From Paraburkholderia sp. CNPSo 3272 (GTDB taxonomy: Bacteria; Pseudomonadota; Gammaproteobacteria; Burkholderiales; Burkholderiaceae), in assembly GCF_024206495.1 (NCBI RefSeq), contig NZ_JAMBPQ010000011.1, positions 62,001 through 126,000 on the forward strand: 64,000 bases of DNA, written 5' to 3'. A program made the translations under genes and the position numbers. The notes beneath the pieces were generated by a model. It was not told the DNA's origin and made no database searches. It was given only the letters and a program-made list of their open reading frames with translations. Shown here one piece after another: positions 9,775-18,998 of the stretch (positions within the stretch are counted from its first letter, which is position 1; each line of letters starts with the position of its first letter).

Positions 9775-12700
9775 ATGAACTATCAACATGGCTCCGACAC
9801 GGGCTTCAGTGTCCACGTCCTGTGGGAGGATGAAGAGCGCACCTTCTGCCGTGTCGGGTCCCCTGGCGCCACCGACAGTGTGCTGGTCGTGCGCAGCGCC
9901 GACGAACACCCCTCGACCGCCCTTCTCGATCGCCTCGCTCACGAGTTCGCGCTGAAGGAACAGCTCAACAGCGCGTGGGCGGTGCGCCCCATCAAGCTGG
10001 TGCGCGAAGACGGACGGATGGCCCTGCTGCTCGAGGATCCGGGTGGCGACCCACTCGAGCGCCTGGTCGGTGCGCCTGTCGGGGTGGAGCGTGTCTTGTC
10101 GCTCGCCGTGGACATTGCCGCTACGCTGGTCAAGCTCCATCAGTGCGGCCTTGTCCACAAGGACCTCAAGCCCGCTCATATTCTGGTTGACTGCACAGAC
10201 AGGCAGCCGCGGCTCACCGGATTCGGCATCGCTTCGCAACTGCCGCGCGAGCGGCAATCACCGCAGCCGCCTGAAACGATCGCCGGCACCCTCGCCTACA
10301 TGGCACCTGAACAGACCGGACGGATGAATCGCTCAATCGATTCGCGCAGTGACCTTTATGCATTCGGGGTCACGCTCTATCAAATGCTCACGGGGACCCT
10401 GCCGTTCATGGCCTCCGACCCGATGGAATGGGTGCATTGCCATATTGCACGAAAGCCGGTGCCCCCAAGCGAGATGGTAAACACGGTCCCAGCTGCCGTC
10501 TCGGAACTTGTCATGAAGCTGCTCGCAAAGACGCCCGAGGAGCGCTATCAGACTGCGGCGGGCGTCGAGCGAGACCTGCGGCGTTGCCTGACCGAATGGC
10601 AACGTCAACGCCACATCGATGCCTTCCTGCTGGGTGAATACGACATGCCCGACCGGCTCCGGATCCCCGAGAAGCTCTATGGGAGGCAGAACGAGGTCAA
10701 GGCCCTGATTGCCGCATTTGATCGAGTGGTCAACACCGGCACGCCTGAACTCGTGCTGGTTTCCGGTTGTTCGGGCATCGGCAAGTCTGCGGTCGTCAGT
10801 GAACTGCACAAGGCGCTGGTACCACCACGTGGACTCTTCGCGTCGGGCAAGTTCGACCAGTACAAACGCGACATACCCTATTCGACACTCGTGCAGGCCA
10901 TTCAGGGCCTGGTGCGGTCGCTTCTCGGCAAGCCGGACACGGAGCTCGCGGTCTGGCGCGACGCATTGGTCACAGCACTGGGTCCGAATGCGCGCCTCGT
11001 GACCGAGATGATTCCCGAGTTGAAGCTCGTCATCGGAGACCCGGCGCCCGTCCCGGAACTCGAGCCGAATCAGGCGCGACACCGCTTCGAACTCGTCTTC
11101 CGGCGCTTTATCGGCGTGTTTGCGCAACGTGAGCATCCGCTGGCACTCTTTCTCGACGATCTGCAATGGCTCGACGCCGCGACGCTCGATTTGCTCGACG
11201 ATCTTCTGACGCGCTCTGATCTTCAATATCTGATGCTGATCGGCGCCTATCGCAGCAATGAAGTGGATGCCAGCCATCCGCTGCTGCGCAAGCTTCAGAC
11301 GTTCAGGGCGGCGGGCGCACGGATCGACGAAATCGCTCTAGCGCCTCTCGCTTGCGAGTACGTGGAGCAACTGAACGTCGAAGCGCTTCACTGTGAGCCG
11401 GCGCGCGCCGCACCGCTTGCCCGCCTCGTGCATGAAAAGACGGCGGGCAATCCGTTCTTCGTGATCCAGTTTTTGCACGCGCTCGCCGATGCCGGTCTCA
11501 TCAGCTTCGACCATGACAAGGCCTGCTGGTGCTGGGATCTGCCCCGCATCCACGGCACGGGATACACCGACAACGTGGTAGACCTCATGGTCGCGAAGCT
11601 GGCGCGTCTGCCCACTGAAACGCAGCGCGCGTTGCAACAGCTCGCCTGCCTCGGCAACACCGCCTCGCTTGCGATACTGCCGAAGGTTCTGGGCACCTCG
11701 ACGCGGGAAATTCGAGCGCTGCTGCGGCCTGCAGTCGATCAGGAACTGGTCGAGCAACGGGAAGACGCGTACGCGTTTGTACACGACCGGGTGCAGGAAG
11801 CCGCCTATTCGCTGATTCCGGGAGATTTGCGTGCCGACACCCACCTGCGAATCGGGCGGCTGCTCGCAGCGCAAACCGCCGCTGGCAGAATGGAAGATGC
11901 GATCTTCGAGATCGTCAGCCAACTCAACCGTGGCGCAGCGCTGATGACTTCCCAGCAGGAACGCGAGCAACTGGCCGAGTTCAACCTAAGCGCAGCCCGG
12001 CGAGCCAAGGCGTCGACAGCCTATGCGTCGGCGCTCACCTACCTCACTGCTGGCGCGGAACACCTGACGGGCGACTGCTGGGAGCGCAGGCATGAACTGA
12101 TTTTCGCGCTGGAGTTGAACCGGGCCGAATGCGAGTTCCTCACCGGGCGGTTAGCGGACGCGCAAGAGCGGCTGGCCATGCTGTCAAGCCGCGCGACGAC
12201 TACCGCCGAACAGGCGCATGTTGCGTGTCTGCGCATGGATGTTTACCTGACTCTCGACCGGAGCGGTCGCGCGGTCGAAGTCTGTCTCGACCACCTCCGG
12301 CAAGTCGGTATTGACTGGGCAGCGCACCCGCACGAAAACGACGTACAGCGGGGATACGAAACGGTCCGGTCACTGCTTGCAGGTCGGACAATCGAGGCAC
12401 TCATTGATGTGCCATTGATGACGGATCCGATGTCCCTTGCGATCGCCGATGTGCTGAGCAAGCTCTTGAGGCCGGCCTGGTTCTTCGACGCGAATCTCGC
12501 GTCCCTCGCCATATGCAAACTGATCAGTCTTAGTCTGGAGCGCGGCAACTGCGACGCCTCGTGCTTTGCGTACGTCATGTTCCCCCGGATTGCAGGACCA
12601 CGCTTTGGCGATTACCACGCCGGTATCCAGTTCGGCCAGCTTGGTTTCGATCTGGTCGAGCGCCGGGGACTCAAACGCTTCGAGGCAGTGACGTATCTCT

Positions 12701-15222
12701 GCTACGCGCTCTACGTCGTGCGCTGGACGAAACACGTGCGCGTCAGCAGCGAGGTGCTGCGCCGCGCGTTCGAAGCGGCAACCCGGACCGGGGACCTTCC
12801 GTCTGGCGCCTATACCTGCTGCCACGTGGTTTCGGACCGGCTTTTTGCCGGTGAGCCGTTGATCGACGTGCAACGCGAAGCTGAACAGGGCCTTGCATTC
12901 TCCGTGAAGGCGCGTTTCGGCCTTGTCGTCGATAACCTCACTACGCAACTTGCGCTGATCCGGATGCTCCGCGGCTCGACGATAAAATTCGGTCGTTTCG
13001 ACTACGGCGAGTTCAACGAGCTTCGTACGGAACAGCGTTTGTCCGCCAACCCCGCGCTCGCGACGGCTGCGTGCTGGTACTGGATCCGGAAACTACAGGG
13101 GCGCTACCTTTCAGGCGACCATGTGGCCGCCGTGAATGCGGCAGCGGTCGCGCAGCAGCTCCTCTGGAGCTCGTCGTCGCACCTGGAGGAGTGCGAGTAC
13201 CACTTCTACGGCGCGCTCGCACTCGCCGCACATTGCGACCGTGCACCAGCCGGGGAGCGACAGCAGCAGCACGACGCCATCGCTGCGCATTGCCGGCAAC
13301 TGGAGATATGGGCGAAGAACTGTCCGGCGAATTTCGGCAATCGCGCTGCGCTGGTGGGCGCGGAGATGGCGCGCCTGGAAGGCCGTGATGTCGACGCGAT
13401 GCGGCTCTACGACGAGGCCATTCGCCTCGCGCGCGCAAACGGCTTTGTACACAACGAAGCGCTTGCCAATGAACTCGCATCCGGTTTCTACGCGGCGCGC
13501 GATTTCGACAAGATTGCCCGTGTCTATTTGCAGGACGCGCGCCGGGGCTACCGACACTGGGGCGCCGAAGGCAAGGTGCGCCAACTCGACGAACTGTTCC
13601 CCCATCTCAGGGATGAGGAGCGCACGCCCGGACCAGGCAGCACGATCGGGGCGCCTGTCGAACACCTTGACCTTGCTACTGTAATCAGGGTATCGCAAGC
13701 GGTTTCGGGAGAGGTCGTTCTCGACAGGTTGATCGACACGATCATGCGCACGGCAATCGAACAGGCAGGCGCGGAGCGGGGGTTACTCATTCTTTCGCAT
13801 ACGGGCGAACAGCGGCTCGCAGCGGAAGTCGGGACGGACGGCGAAAAACCTCGCGTCCAATTGCGGGATGTGCCCGTAAGCGCAACCGTGATGCCCGAGT
13901 CGGTGCTCCACCATGTGCTGCGCACAAGGAAGAACGTCATTCTCGACGATGCCGTGAACGAGCCCGCGTTCGCGATGGACGCATATATCCGCGAGCATCG
14001 AACCCGTTCCGTTCTCTGCATGCCGTTGATGAATCAGGCAAAGCTGATCGGCGCTCTGTACCTCGAAAACAATCTGATCACCCGCGCCTTCACCTCAGCA
14101 CGGAGTGCGGTACTCCGGCTCCTCGCGTCGCAGGCGGCGACTGCGCTCGAGAATACCCGACTGTACCGCGACCTTGCCGAACGCGAGGCAAGAATCCGGC
14201 GACTCGTCGATGCCAATATCATCGGCATCATCGTGTGGAACGCCGAGGGTGACATCCTCGAGGCTAATGACGCGTTTCTGCGCATGGTGGGATATGACCG
14301 TACTGAACTTGCCGCAGCCCATCTACGCTGGCGAGATCTGACGCCGGACGAATGGCGCGGAAGCGCCGAACAGGCTCTGCTACAGATCGGACAGGACGGG
14401 CGTATTCAACCTTCCGAGAAGGAGTACGTCCGGAAGGACGGCAGTCGTGTACCCGTCATGGTCGGCCGGGCGGCGTTCGATGCCAGCGGGAAAGAAGGCG
14501 TCGCCTTCGTGATTGATCTGACCGTGCTCAAGGAGGCGGAGCGCCGTTTGCGCGAGTCCTACGAAATGCTTCGGGAGCTCACGTCACATCGAGAAATGGC
14601 TCGCGAGGAAGAGCGCAAGCACATCGCACGTGAGATGCACGACGAACTTGGACAGCATCTCACCGCGCTTCGCCTGCAGGCGTCGGCATTACGCATGCAG
14701 TTGGGCCGAGATCGACCGGAGCTGGTCGCGCAGACCCAGGTACTGATTTCCCTTGTGGATGAAACGATGCAGGTCGTCAGAGGGGTGATCGCATCGCTGC
14801 GTCCGGCAGCACTCGACACTGGCATTGCGGCAGCGCTCGAGTGGCTCGCTGCAGAGTTCAACCGCAACGGCCGCACAGCCTGTTACCTCAACTTGCAGGA
14901 CGAGAACATCGTCGTGAGCGAGGATCGCGCTATCGTCCTGTTCCGCCTCGTCCAGGAGGCGCTGACCAACGTCGCCCGTCACGCGGTTGCGAATCGGGTG
15001 ATTATCGGGCTGAAACGAACACATGACGCCTATCTGCTGGAAGTGAGCGACGACGGTGTCGGGTTCGATGTTCTGGCAACCGGGAAGAGATCGTTCGGTC
15101 TAGCGGGGATGAAAGAGCGTGTTCTGATGCTGGATGGCGAAATCGACGTTATCAGTTCGCCGGGCGCCGGCACCACAATCAAGGTGACACTTCCAGTCGA
15201 TCGTGAACAAGCTGTCCCCTAA
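9775..15222 (+). CDS. Trifunctional Ser/Thr kinase - AAA ATPase - sensor histidine kinase
   Basis: A single 1815-residue signalling protein without obvious membrane segments. In order: a Ser/Thr protein kinase domain (about 10-285) with HKDLK at 128-132, a GFG in place of DFG, and MAPEQTGR; an AAA-type ATPase with Walker A GCSGIGKS (331-338) and Walker B LFLDDLQW (about 459-464); a long helical, TPR-like region (about 640-1290); a GAF domain (about 1303-1462); a PAS domain (about 1472-1590); a HisKA_3 dimerisation domain with the phospho-acceptor His1622 in REMHDELGQH; and a HATPase domain with DDGVGFDV. It matches the known fused predicted-sensor family. No response regulator gene is adjacent, so its partner lies elsewhere. 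The degenerate DFG makes kinase-domain activity uncertain. Confidence 0.88.
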   Translation: MNYQHGSDTGFSVHVLWEDEERTFCRVGSPGATDSVLVVRSADEHPSTALLDRLAHEFALKEQLNSAWAVRPIKLVREDGRMALLLEDPGGDPLERLVGAPVGVERVLSLAVDIAATLVKLHQCGLVHKDLKPAHILVDCTDRQPRLTGFGIASQLPRERQSPQPPETIAGTLAYMAPEQTGRMNRSIDSRSDLYAFGVTLYQMLTGTLPFMASDPMEWVHCHIARKPVPPSEMVNTVPAAVSELVMKLLAKTPEERYQTAAGVERDLRRCLTEWQRQRHIDAFLLGEYDMPDRLRIPEKLYGRQNEVKALIAAFDRVVNTGTPELVLVSGCSGIGKSAVVSELHKALVPPRGLFASGKFDQYKRDIPYSTLVQAIQGLVRSLLGKPDTELAVWRDALVTALGPNARLVTEMIPELKLVIGDPAPVPELEPNQARHRFELVFRRFIGVFAQREHPLALFLDDLQWLDAATLDLLDDLLTRSDLQYLMLIGAYRSNEVDASHPLLRKLQTFRAAGARIDEIALAPLACEYVEQLNVEALHCEPARAAPLARLVHEKTAGNPFFVIQFLHALADAGLISFDHDKACWCWDLPRIHGTGYTDNVVDLMVAKLARLPTETQRALQQLACLGNTASLAILPKVLGTSTREIRALLRPAVDQELVEQREDAYAFVHDRVQEAAYSLIPGDLRADTHLRIGRLLAAQTAAGRMEDAIFEIVSQLNRGAALMTSQQEREQLAEFNLSAARRAKASTAYASALTYLTAGAEHLTGDCWERRHELIFALELNRAECEFLTGRLADAQERLAMLSSRATTTAEQAHVACLRMDVYLTLDRSGRAVEVCLDHLRQVGIDWAAHPHENDVQRGYETVRSLLAGRTIEALIDVPLMTDPMSLAIADVLSKLLRPAWFFDANLASLAICKLISLSLERGNCDASCFAYVMFPRIAGPRFGDYHAGIQFGQLGFDLVERRGLKRFEAVTYLCYALYVVRWTKHVRVSSEVLRRAFEAATRTGDLPSGAYTCCHVVSDRLFAGEPLIDVQREAEQGLAFSVKARFGLVVDNLTTQLALIRMLRGSTIKFGRFDYGEFNELRTEQRLSANPALATAACWYWIRKLQGRYLSGDHVAAVNAAAVAQQLLWSSSSHLEECEYHFYGALALAAHCDRAPAGERQQQHDAIAAHCRQLEIWAKNCPANFGNRAALVGAEMARLEGRDVDAMRLYDEAIRLARANGFVHNEALANELASGFYAARDFDKIARVYLQDARRGYRHWGAEGKVRQLDELFPHLRDEERTPGPGSTIGAPVEHLDLATVIRVSQAVSGEVVLDRLIDTIMRTAIEQAGAERGLLILSHTGEQRLAAEVGTDGEKPRVQLRDVPVSATVMPESVLHHVLRTRKNVILDDAVNEPAFAMDAYIREHRTRSVLCMPLMNQAKLIGALYLENNLITRAFTSARSAVLRLLASQAATALENTRLYRDLAEREARIRRLVDANIIGIIVWNAEGDILEANDAFLRMVGYDRTELAAAHLRWRDLTPDEWRGSAEQALLQIGQDGRIQPSEKEYVRKDGSRVPVMVGRAAFDASGKEGVAFVIDLTVLKEAERRLRESYEMLRELTSHREMAREEERKHIAREMHDELGQHLTALRLQASALRMQLGRDRPELVAQTQVLISLVDETMQVVRGVIASLRPAALDTGIAAALEWLAAEFNRNGRTACYLNLQDENIVVSEDRAIVLFRLVQEALTNVARHAVANRVIIGLKRTHDAYLLEVSDDGVGFDVLATGKRSFGLAGMKERVLMLDGEIDVISSPGAGTTIKVTLPVDREQAVP

Positions 15223-15601
15223 TGAGCGTCTTGAGCAGGGATCCCGGCCAGATTCCCATTCGCAAGTTGGCCAGAAGGCGCGACAATTGCCAAAGCCCAA
15301 TAGTCCAGTCAACGAAGAAATGCTCACTGGCATAATCGCGACAACGCAATACATCGCGCGCGGAGGTAAATTGATACAGCGCGGCGCGAATTTCAGATGT
15401 GCTGTAAGCGGCTCAGCTGGGCCCTTTGTCCGTGCTCGTGCGTGTGAGGCATGATCGTGTAGCCGGAATAATACGCAGCGGCAAATTACGCGGAGCCGTT
15501 CGTTGCCGAACAATGCTGCGCCGGTCGCCGAGCCGGTCCCCGAGGATTTCCGGTCCGGCGAACTACGCATAATTACAGCGACTCCATAAACTGGAGAAGA
15601 C
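15223..15601. other. Intergenic stretch, nothing recognised
   Basis: No gene, repeat or terminator could be supported between the sensor kinase stop and the IS5 element. Short frames here lack ribosome binding sites and family features. Confidence 0.5.
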
Positions 15602-16719
15602 GGGCTTTGTCCGGATGGGTACGAGTTCCCGTGCTATGGACGCGACTATGCATTTTTGACGCAAACCGGTTTGCCGAAGGCGTTCCACCGGTTCAGCAGG
15701 TTGGCGATGATTACGCCTTCGCCTTCCTGCGACGCAAGCTCCTGCGTCAGCAGGCGCTCGCCGATGCAGCGCTTGATGCGCGAGATCTGTGCCTCGACCA
15801 GCGAGCGCACACCGTAGCCGTATTTCTTGTGAAATGCATAGATGCCTTTGTCCTCGATGTATCTGACGATCTGGTCATGCCGGCGGGTTCGCTCCTCGCC
15901 GTGTCCGACAGCGTGAGCTGGCGGTGGGATGACGGGCGTCACGCCCGTGCCTGAAAGCGCTTCGGTACGCTCGATGCTGTAGTACGCGCCATCGGCAATC
16001 ACCCGATCCATCGGCACATCAGCGGGCAGCACGGCGTCCATTCCTTCGCTGTCCGATACTTCTGTAGTGGTGATGCGGATCGCGTGTACGTTCATGTCAG
16101 CGTCGATCGACAGATGCATCTTGCGCCACGGCGTGCGCGCGGCCTTCTGACCGTACTTTTCCTCGTACCACTGGCTCGCCCGCCCAAAGCTCAATCCCGT
16201 GCTGTCGACGATGAGACTGATCGTCTCGCCGCGCGCGAGACGTCGGGCCAACTGTTCGCAACGCTGCGTGACGCTCACCTCCAGTGAAGCGAACCGTTCG
16301 CCCAGCTGACTGGCGCTGGGCACCGGGATGTCCAGCCCGCGAGTCTCCCAGTAGTCCTCCATATAGCCGGTGATCTGCCGCATCCCCCAGCCGAACAGCC
16401 GGTAGAAGGTAAAGATCAGCTCGATGTACGCCGTGGTGTAGGTCGGCTCACGCCCCGACACGCCCGGCGTACGGATCTTTGCGTTGATAAGCTGCGCCTT
16501 CAGATCGCCGCCCGGCACATACAGGCTGATCATGCCGCGCTTTCTCAGGCTCTGGTTATACGCCCGCGCGTTCGTCACCCGGTACCCCGGCTTCTTGCGC
16601 TTGCGCCGTTCACCCGTCTTTAGTCTGGCTTTATATGGCATTATTCAAGCTGGCTTCATGACGTTGCGCTTTTACACAACCCGCAGCATCTTTGCAATAC
16701 CCCCATCCGGACAAAGCCC
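15602..16719 (-). mobile_element. IS5-family insertion sequence
   Basis: An 18-bp perfect terminal inverted repeat beginning GGGCTTTGTCCGGATGGG is found at 15602-15619 and inverted at 16702-16719, giving an element of 1118 bp with one intact transposase. No clear short target duplication is visible, which suggests a rearrangement after insertion. Its right end abuts a permease gene fragment. Confidence 0.88.
15646..16641 (-). CDS. IS5-family transposase
   Basis: A 331-residue DDE transposase with an N-terminal DNA-binding region, first Asp in SLIVDSTGLSFG (about residue 147), second Asp in RVIADGAYYS (about 220) and a Glu in RSLVEAQISRIKRC near residue 291. The frame is uninterrupted and fills the element, so it appears functional. 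It recognises the 18-bp terminal repeats listed for the element. Confidence 0.88.
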   Translation of the reverse strand: MPYKARLKTGERRKRKKPGYRVTNARAYNQSLRKRGMISLYVPGGDLKAQLINAKIRTPGVSGREPTYTTAYIELIFTFYRLFGWGMRQITGYMEDYWETRGLDIPVPSASQLGERFASLEVSVTQRCEQLARRLARGETISLIVDSTGLSFGRASQWYEEKYGQKAARTPWRKMHLSIDADMNVHAIRITTTEVSDSEGMDAVLPADVPMDRVIADGAYYSIERTEALSGTGVTPVIPPPAHAVGHGEERTRRHDQIVRYIEDKGIYAFHKKYGYGVRSLVEAQISRIKRCIGERLLTQELASQEGEGVIIANLLNRWNAFGKPVCVKNA

Positions 16720-16800
16720 ATGAGTCCAAGGACAACCGCGGCCGCAAGGGACAGCACCGATAGTTCGATTGTACGGACAGTACCGGCCATCAGCTGCGGG
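16720..16800 (-). pseudogene. Amino-acid ABC transporter permease, N-terminal fragment
   Basis: Read on the minus strand this encodes FGPQLMAGTVRTIELSV followed by LAAAVVLGLMG, a close match to the first periplasmic loop and transmembrane helix of HisM/GlnP-type polar amino-acid permeases. The frame then runs into the IS5 terminal repeat. Upstream a stop lies about ten codons before, so the start is unclear. The rest of the permease was not found beyond the IS. It follows the FAD enzyme gene in the same direction, suggesting an uptake system for the amine or amino acid degraded there. Confidence 0.55.
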
Positions 16801-17018
16801 CCAAATCCGATCGGGCTTTTTCGCCGCTGAACTCCTTATGAGGTGACATCCCTTGTCGCTGAGTGGTCCTCCTACGGGTCATGAACGGCCACCCTGCGTT
16901 GCCCAGATTGCGAAGAGTGCGACATACCCGGATAGTCTTCCCGGAGCCGATTAGAGCGAGCTTCGCCGTTGGTCTAACACCGCCTGCGGGCATCGGCCGC
17001 CAATGGATGTGCTCGCCA

Positions 17019-18443
17019 TCATCGGGTTCCGATTCTCAAGCCAAACGTTTTGGGGATGGCCGCAGCGACACGAGGTAACAATCGGGACCTCTTGCCAACT
17101 TCCTCGTCATCTTCGCATCGGAGGATGCCCCAGCGTACGAAGCGCCCGCCAACATATCGAAAAGGCTCCGGCGGCAGCGCTCGTGGCTCTCGCGTACAGA
17201 AAGGTAGCGAACTCCATTCGTCTTTTGACCGCAAGACGAGCGACGCAAGACATTGCCCCCCAATGTATGTGGGATTAACGCCATGCCCAGAATATCCGCA
17301 GGCGTAGTGGATGCGCGTTCCCGATAACGTTCGAAAGAACGGTAGCCGGTCGAACGAGATATCGATGCCACCGCCCCACGTTCGATCAATCTGAACGTCT
17401 CTAAAGGCCGGCAACAGGCGACGGAGTCCGCGCTCCGCGCGCACTGCGGACGCCATGTCAGTAGTCAGTCGCGGATCCGACGTATGTCCACCAAATCCGA
17501 TGGGGCCCGAGCCAGAACCCATGAGGACCCGCCCATCGATAGTCTTCCGGAAATAGTGGACGAACATCCGTAAGTCAGTGATGCCCTCCTCCCGCTTCCA
17601 GCCCATCAGGCTGATTTTCTCGGGCGCCGGTTGCGTCACCAATGCGTAGGATGAGAACACGGTAAGAAATGGGACGATCTCCCTGCGCTTCGCGAGTTCG
17701 ATATTGGTCGCCAGTACCACTTCCTTTGCGATGATTTCACCGGTAGGGGTGACAACGCGATTGAGCGTTCCCTCGTCGAGCCGGATCATCGGCGTGCCTT
17801 CGAATACCTTCACATCCGCAGCGATTGCCGCAGCCCGCAACTGGCGCGCCAGACGTGCTGGTTGAACAGTCGCGCCCTCGGGGAAATATATGCCGTCCCG
17901 GAAAACGGGAGATCGGCAAATCTCCTGTACTTCTTCGGCCGTCAGCGACCGTACGGTGTCCGTTGCGCCGAGTTGCCGTGCCGTATCAAGGTATGTTGCG
18001 ATTTGGGCGTCTTGCGCCGGTGCTGCGGAGACGCGCATATGACCGTTTTCACGCCACCATACGTCGCGACCAGGCTCGGTAGCAAACAGCCGAATAGCGT
18101 CCTGAGCCCGAGTACCGGCTCTTGCAACGGCCAACGCCGCATCTGGGCCAATGTTCGCCGCGATTCCGGTGAGAGACGGCCAGTATCCGCTAACCTTCCC
18201 TCCATTTTTACCGCTAGCGCCGGAACCACACTGGGACGATTCAATGAGAGCGACGACGAGATGCGGGGCGCGTTCCTTGAGGGCCAGGGCGGTCCACAGT
18301 CCAGTATACCCGCCACCGACGATCACCACGTCAACCGTGAGCACCCCGGTAAGGGCCGGCGCCGCAGGTTGTACCCCCTCGCTGCGGAGCGCTTCCTCAA
18401 ACCACCAGGACGGATCATTCGGAGCATTTCCCTGCAGATTCAT
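17019..18443 (-). CDS. FAD-dependent amine/amino-acid oxidoreductase (DAO family)
   Basis: A 474-residue flavoenzyme of the DAO family, similar in layout to gamma-glutamylputrescine oxidase. The dinucleotide-binding motif VVIVGGGYTGLWTALAL lies near residues 38-54, and SGASGKNGGKVSG follows as the typical flavin-contact segment. A C-terminal GYSGHGVNPTYIGG closes the FAD site. Such enzymes oxidise a primary or secondary amine to an imine with release of peroxide. An AGGGAAGGG site precedes the ATG. It lies 55 bases downstream of RidA, whose role is to hydrolyse reactive imines, and upstream of a permease fragment, so the three look like one catabolic operon now broken by IS5. Confidence 0.82.
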   Translation of the reverse strand: MNLQGNAPNDPSWWFEEALRSEGVQPAAPALTGVLTVDVVIVGGGYTGLWTALALKERAPHLVVALIESSQCGSGASGKNGGKVSGYWPSLTGIAANIGPDAALAVARAGTRAQDAIRLFATEPGRDVWWRENGHMRVSAAPAQDAQIATYLDTARQLGATDTVRSLTAEEVQEICRSPVFRDGIYFPEGATVQPARLARQLRAAAIAADVKVFEGTPMIRLDEGTLNRVVTPTGEIIAKEVVLATNIELAKRREIVPFLTVFSSYALVTQPAPEKISLMGWKREEGITDLRMFVHYFRKTIDGRVLMGSGSGPIGFGGHTSDPRLTTDMASAVRAERGLRRLLPAFRDVQIDRTWGGGIDISFDRLPFFRTLSGTRIHYACGYSGHGVNPTYIGGQCLASLVLRSKDEWSSLPFCTREPRALPPEPFRYVGGRFVRWGILRCEDDEEVGKRSRLLPRVAAAIPKTFGLRIGTR

Positions 18444-18498
18444 TTTCCCTTCCCTCTGATAAACGTATATCGCTCTGGCAACATCACGCGTGTCCTGT

Positions 18499-18843
18499 TC
18501 AGGCCACCGCCTGAACCTGGATCTCGACGAGGATGTCTTCCCCTGCCAACTTCGACTCGACCGTCGCGCGCGCGGGGGGATGCTCTTTATCGACCCAAGC
18601 TTCCCATACTTCGTTTAGCTCATCGAAGGTGTTGACATCCTTAAGCCAGATATTCGCAACAGCAATACGGGACTTGGCACTGCCGGCGGCCAGCAGAAAG
18701 TCATCAATCTGCGCGAGGATATCTACAACCTGCTCCTTGACGCCCCCTGTAGTGTCGCGGGCCGTTAGCCCAGACAAAAAAACGAATCCATTCGCGATCA
18801 ATACCTTGCTCAATCGCCCCGTAATCTCCAGCCGGCGGATCAT
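18499..18843 (-). CDS. RidA family imine deaminase-like protein
   Basis: A 114-residue YjgF/YER057c/UK114-type protein. Family features include the N-terminal SKVLIANGFVFLSG, the central NIWLKDVNTFDELNEVW, and PPARATVESKLAGEDILVEI, which holds the Arg that binds the substrate carboxylate in the RidA family. RidA proteins hydrolyse reactive enamines/imines to ketones and ammonia. Its position directly upstream of an imine-forming FAD oxidase supports detoxifying or completing that reaction. First gene of the presumed operon; upstream lies an intact IS5 element 150 bases away. Confidence 0.9.
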   Translation of the reverse strand: MIRRLEITGRLSKVLIANGFVFLSGLTARDTTGGVKEQVVDILAQIDDFLLAAGSAKSRIAVANIWLKDVNTFDELNEVWEAWVDKEHPPARATVESKLAGEDILVEIQVQAVA

Positions 18844-18998
18844 GAAATCTCCTCTTTCGCTAAAAAATTTCTATCGCAACAGTAGGGCTATCTACTTGAA
18901 CTCTCACCATTAAGAACACGCCAACAATCAGCACGCGAAGCTACCATTAAGTATTCTTATCACGCGACCGATGCGTCGCGCACTGGTTCGAAATCTAG

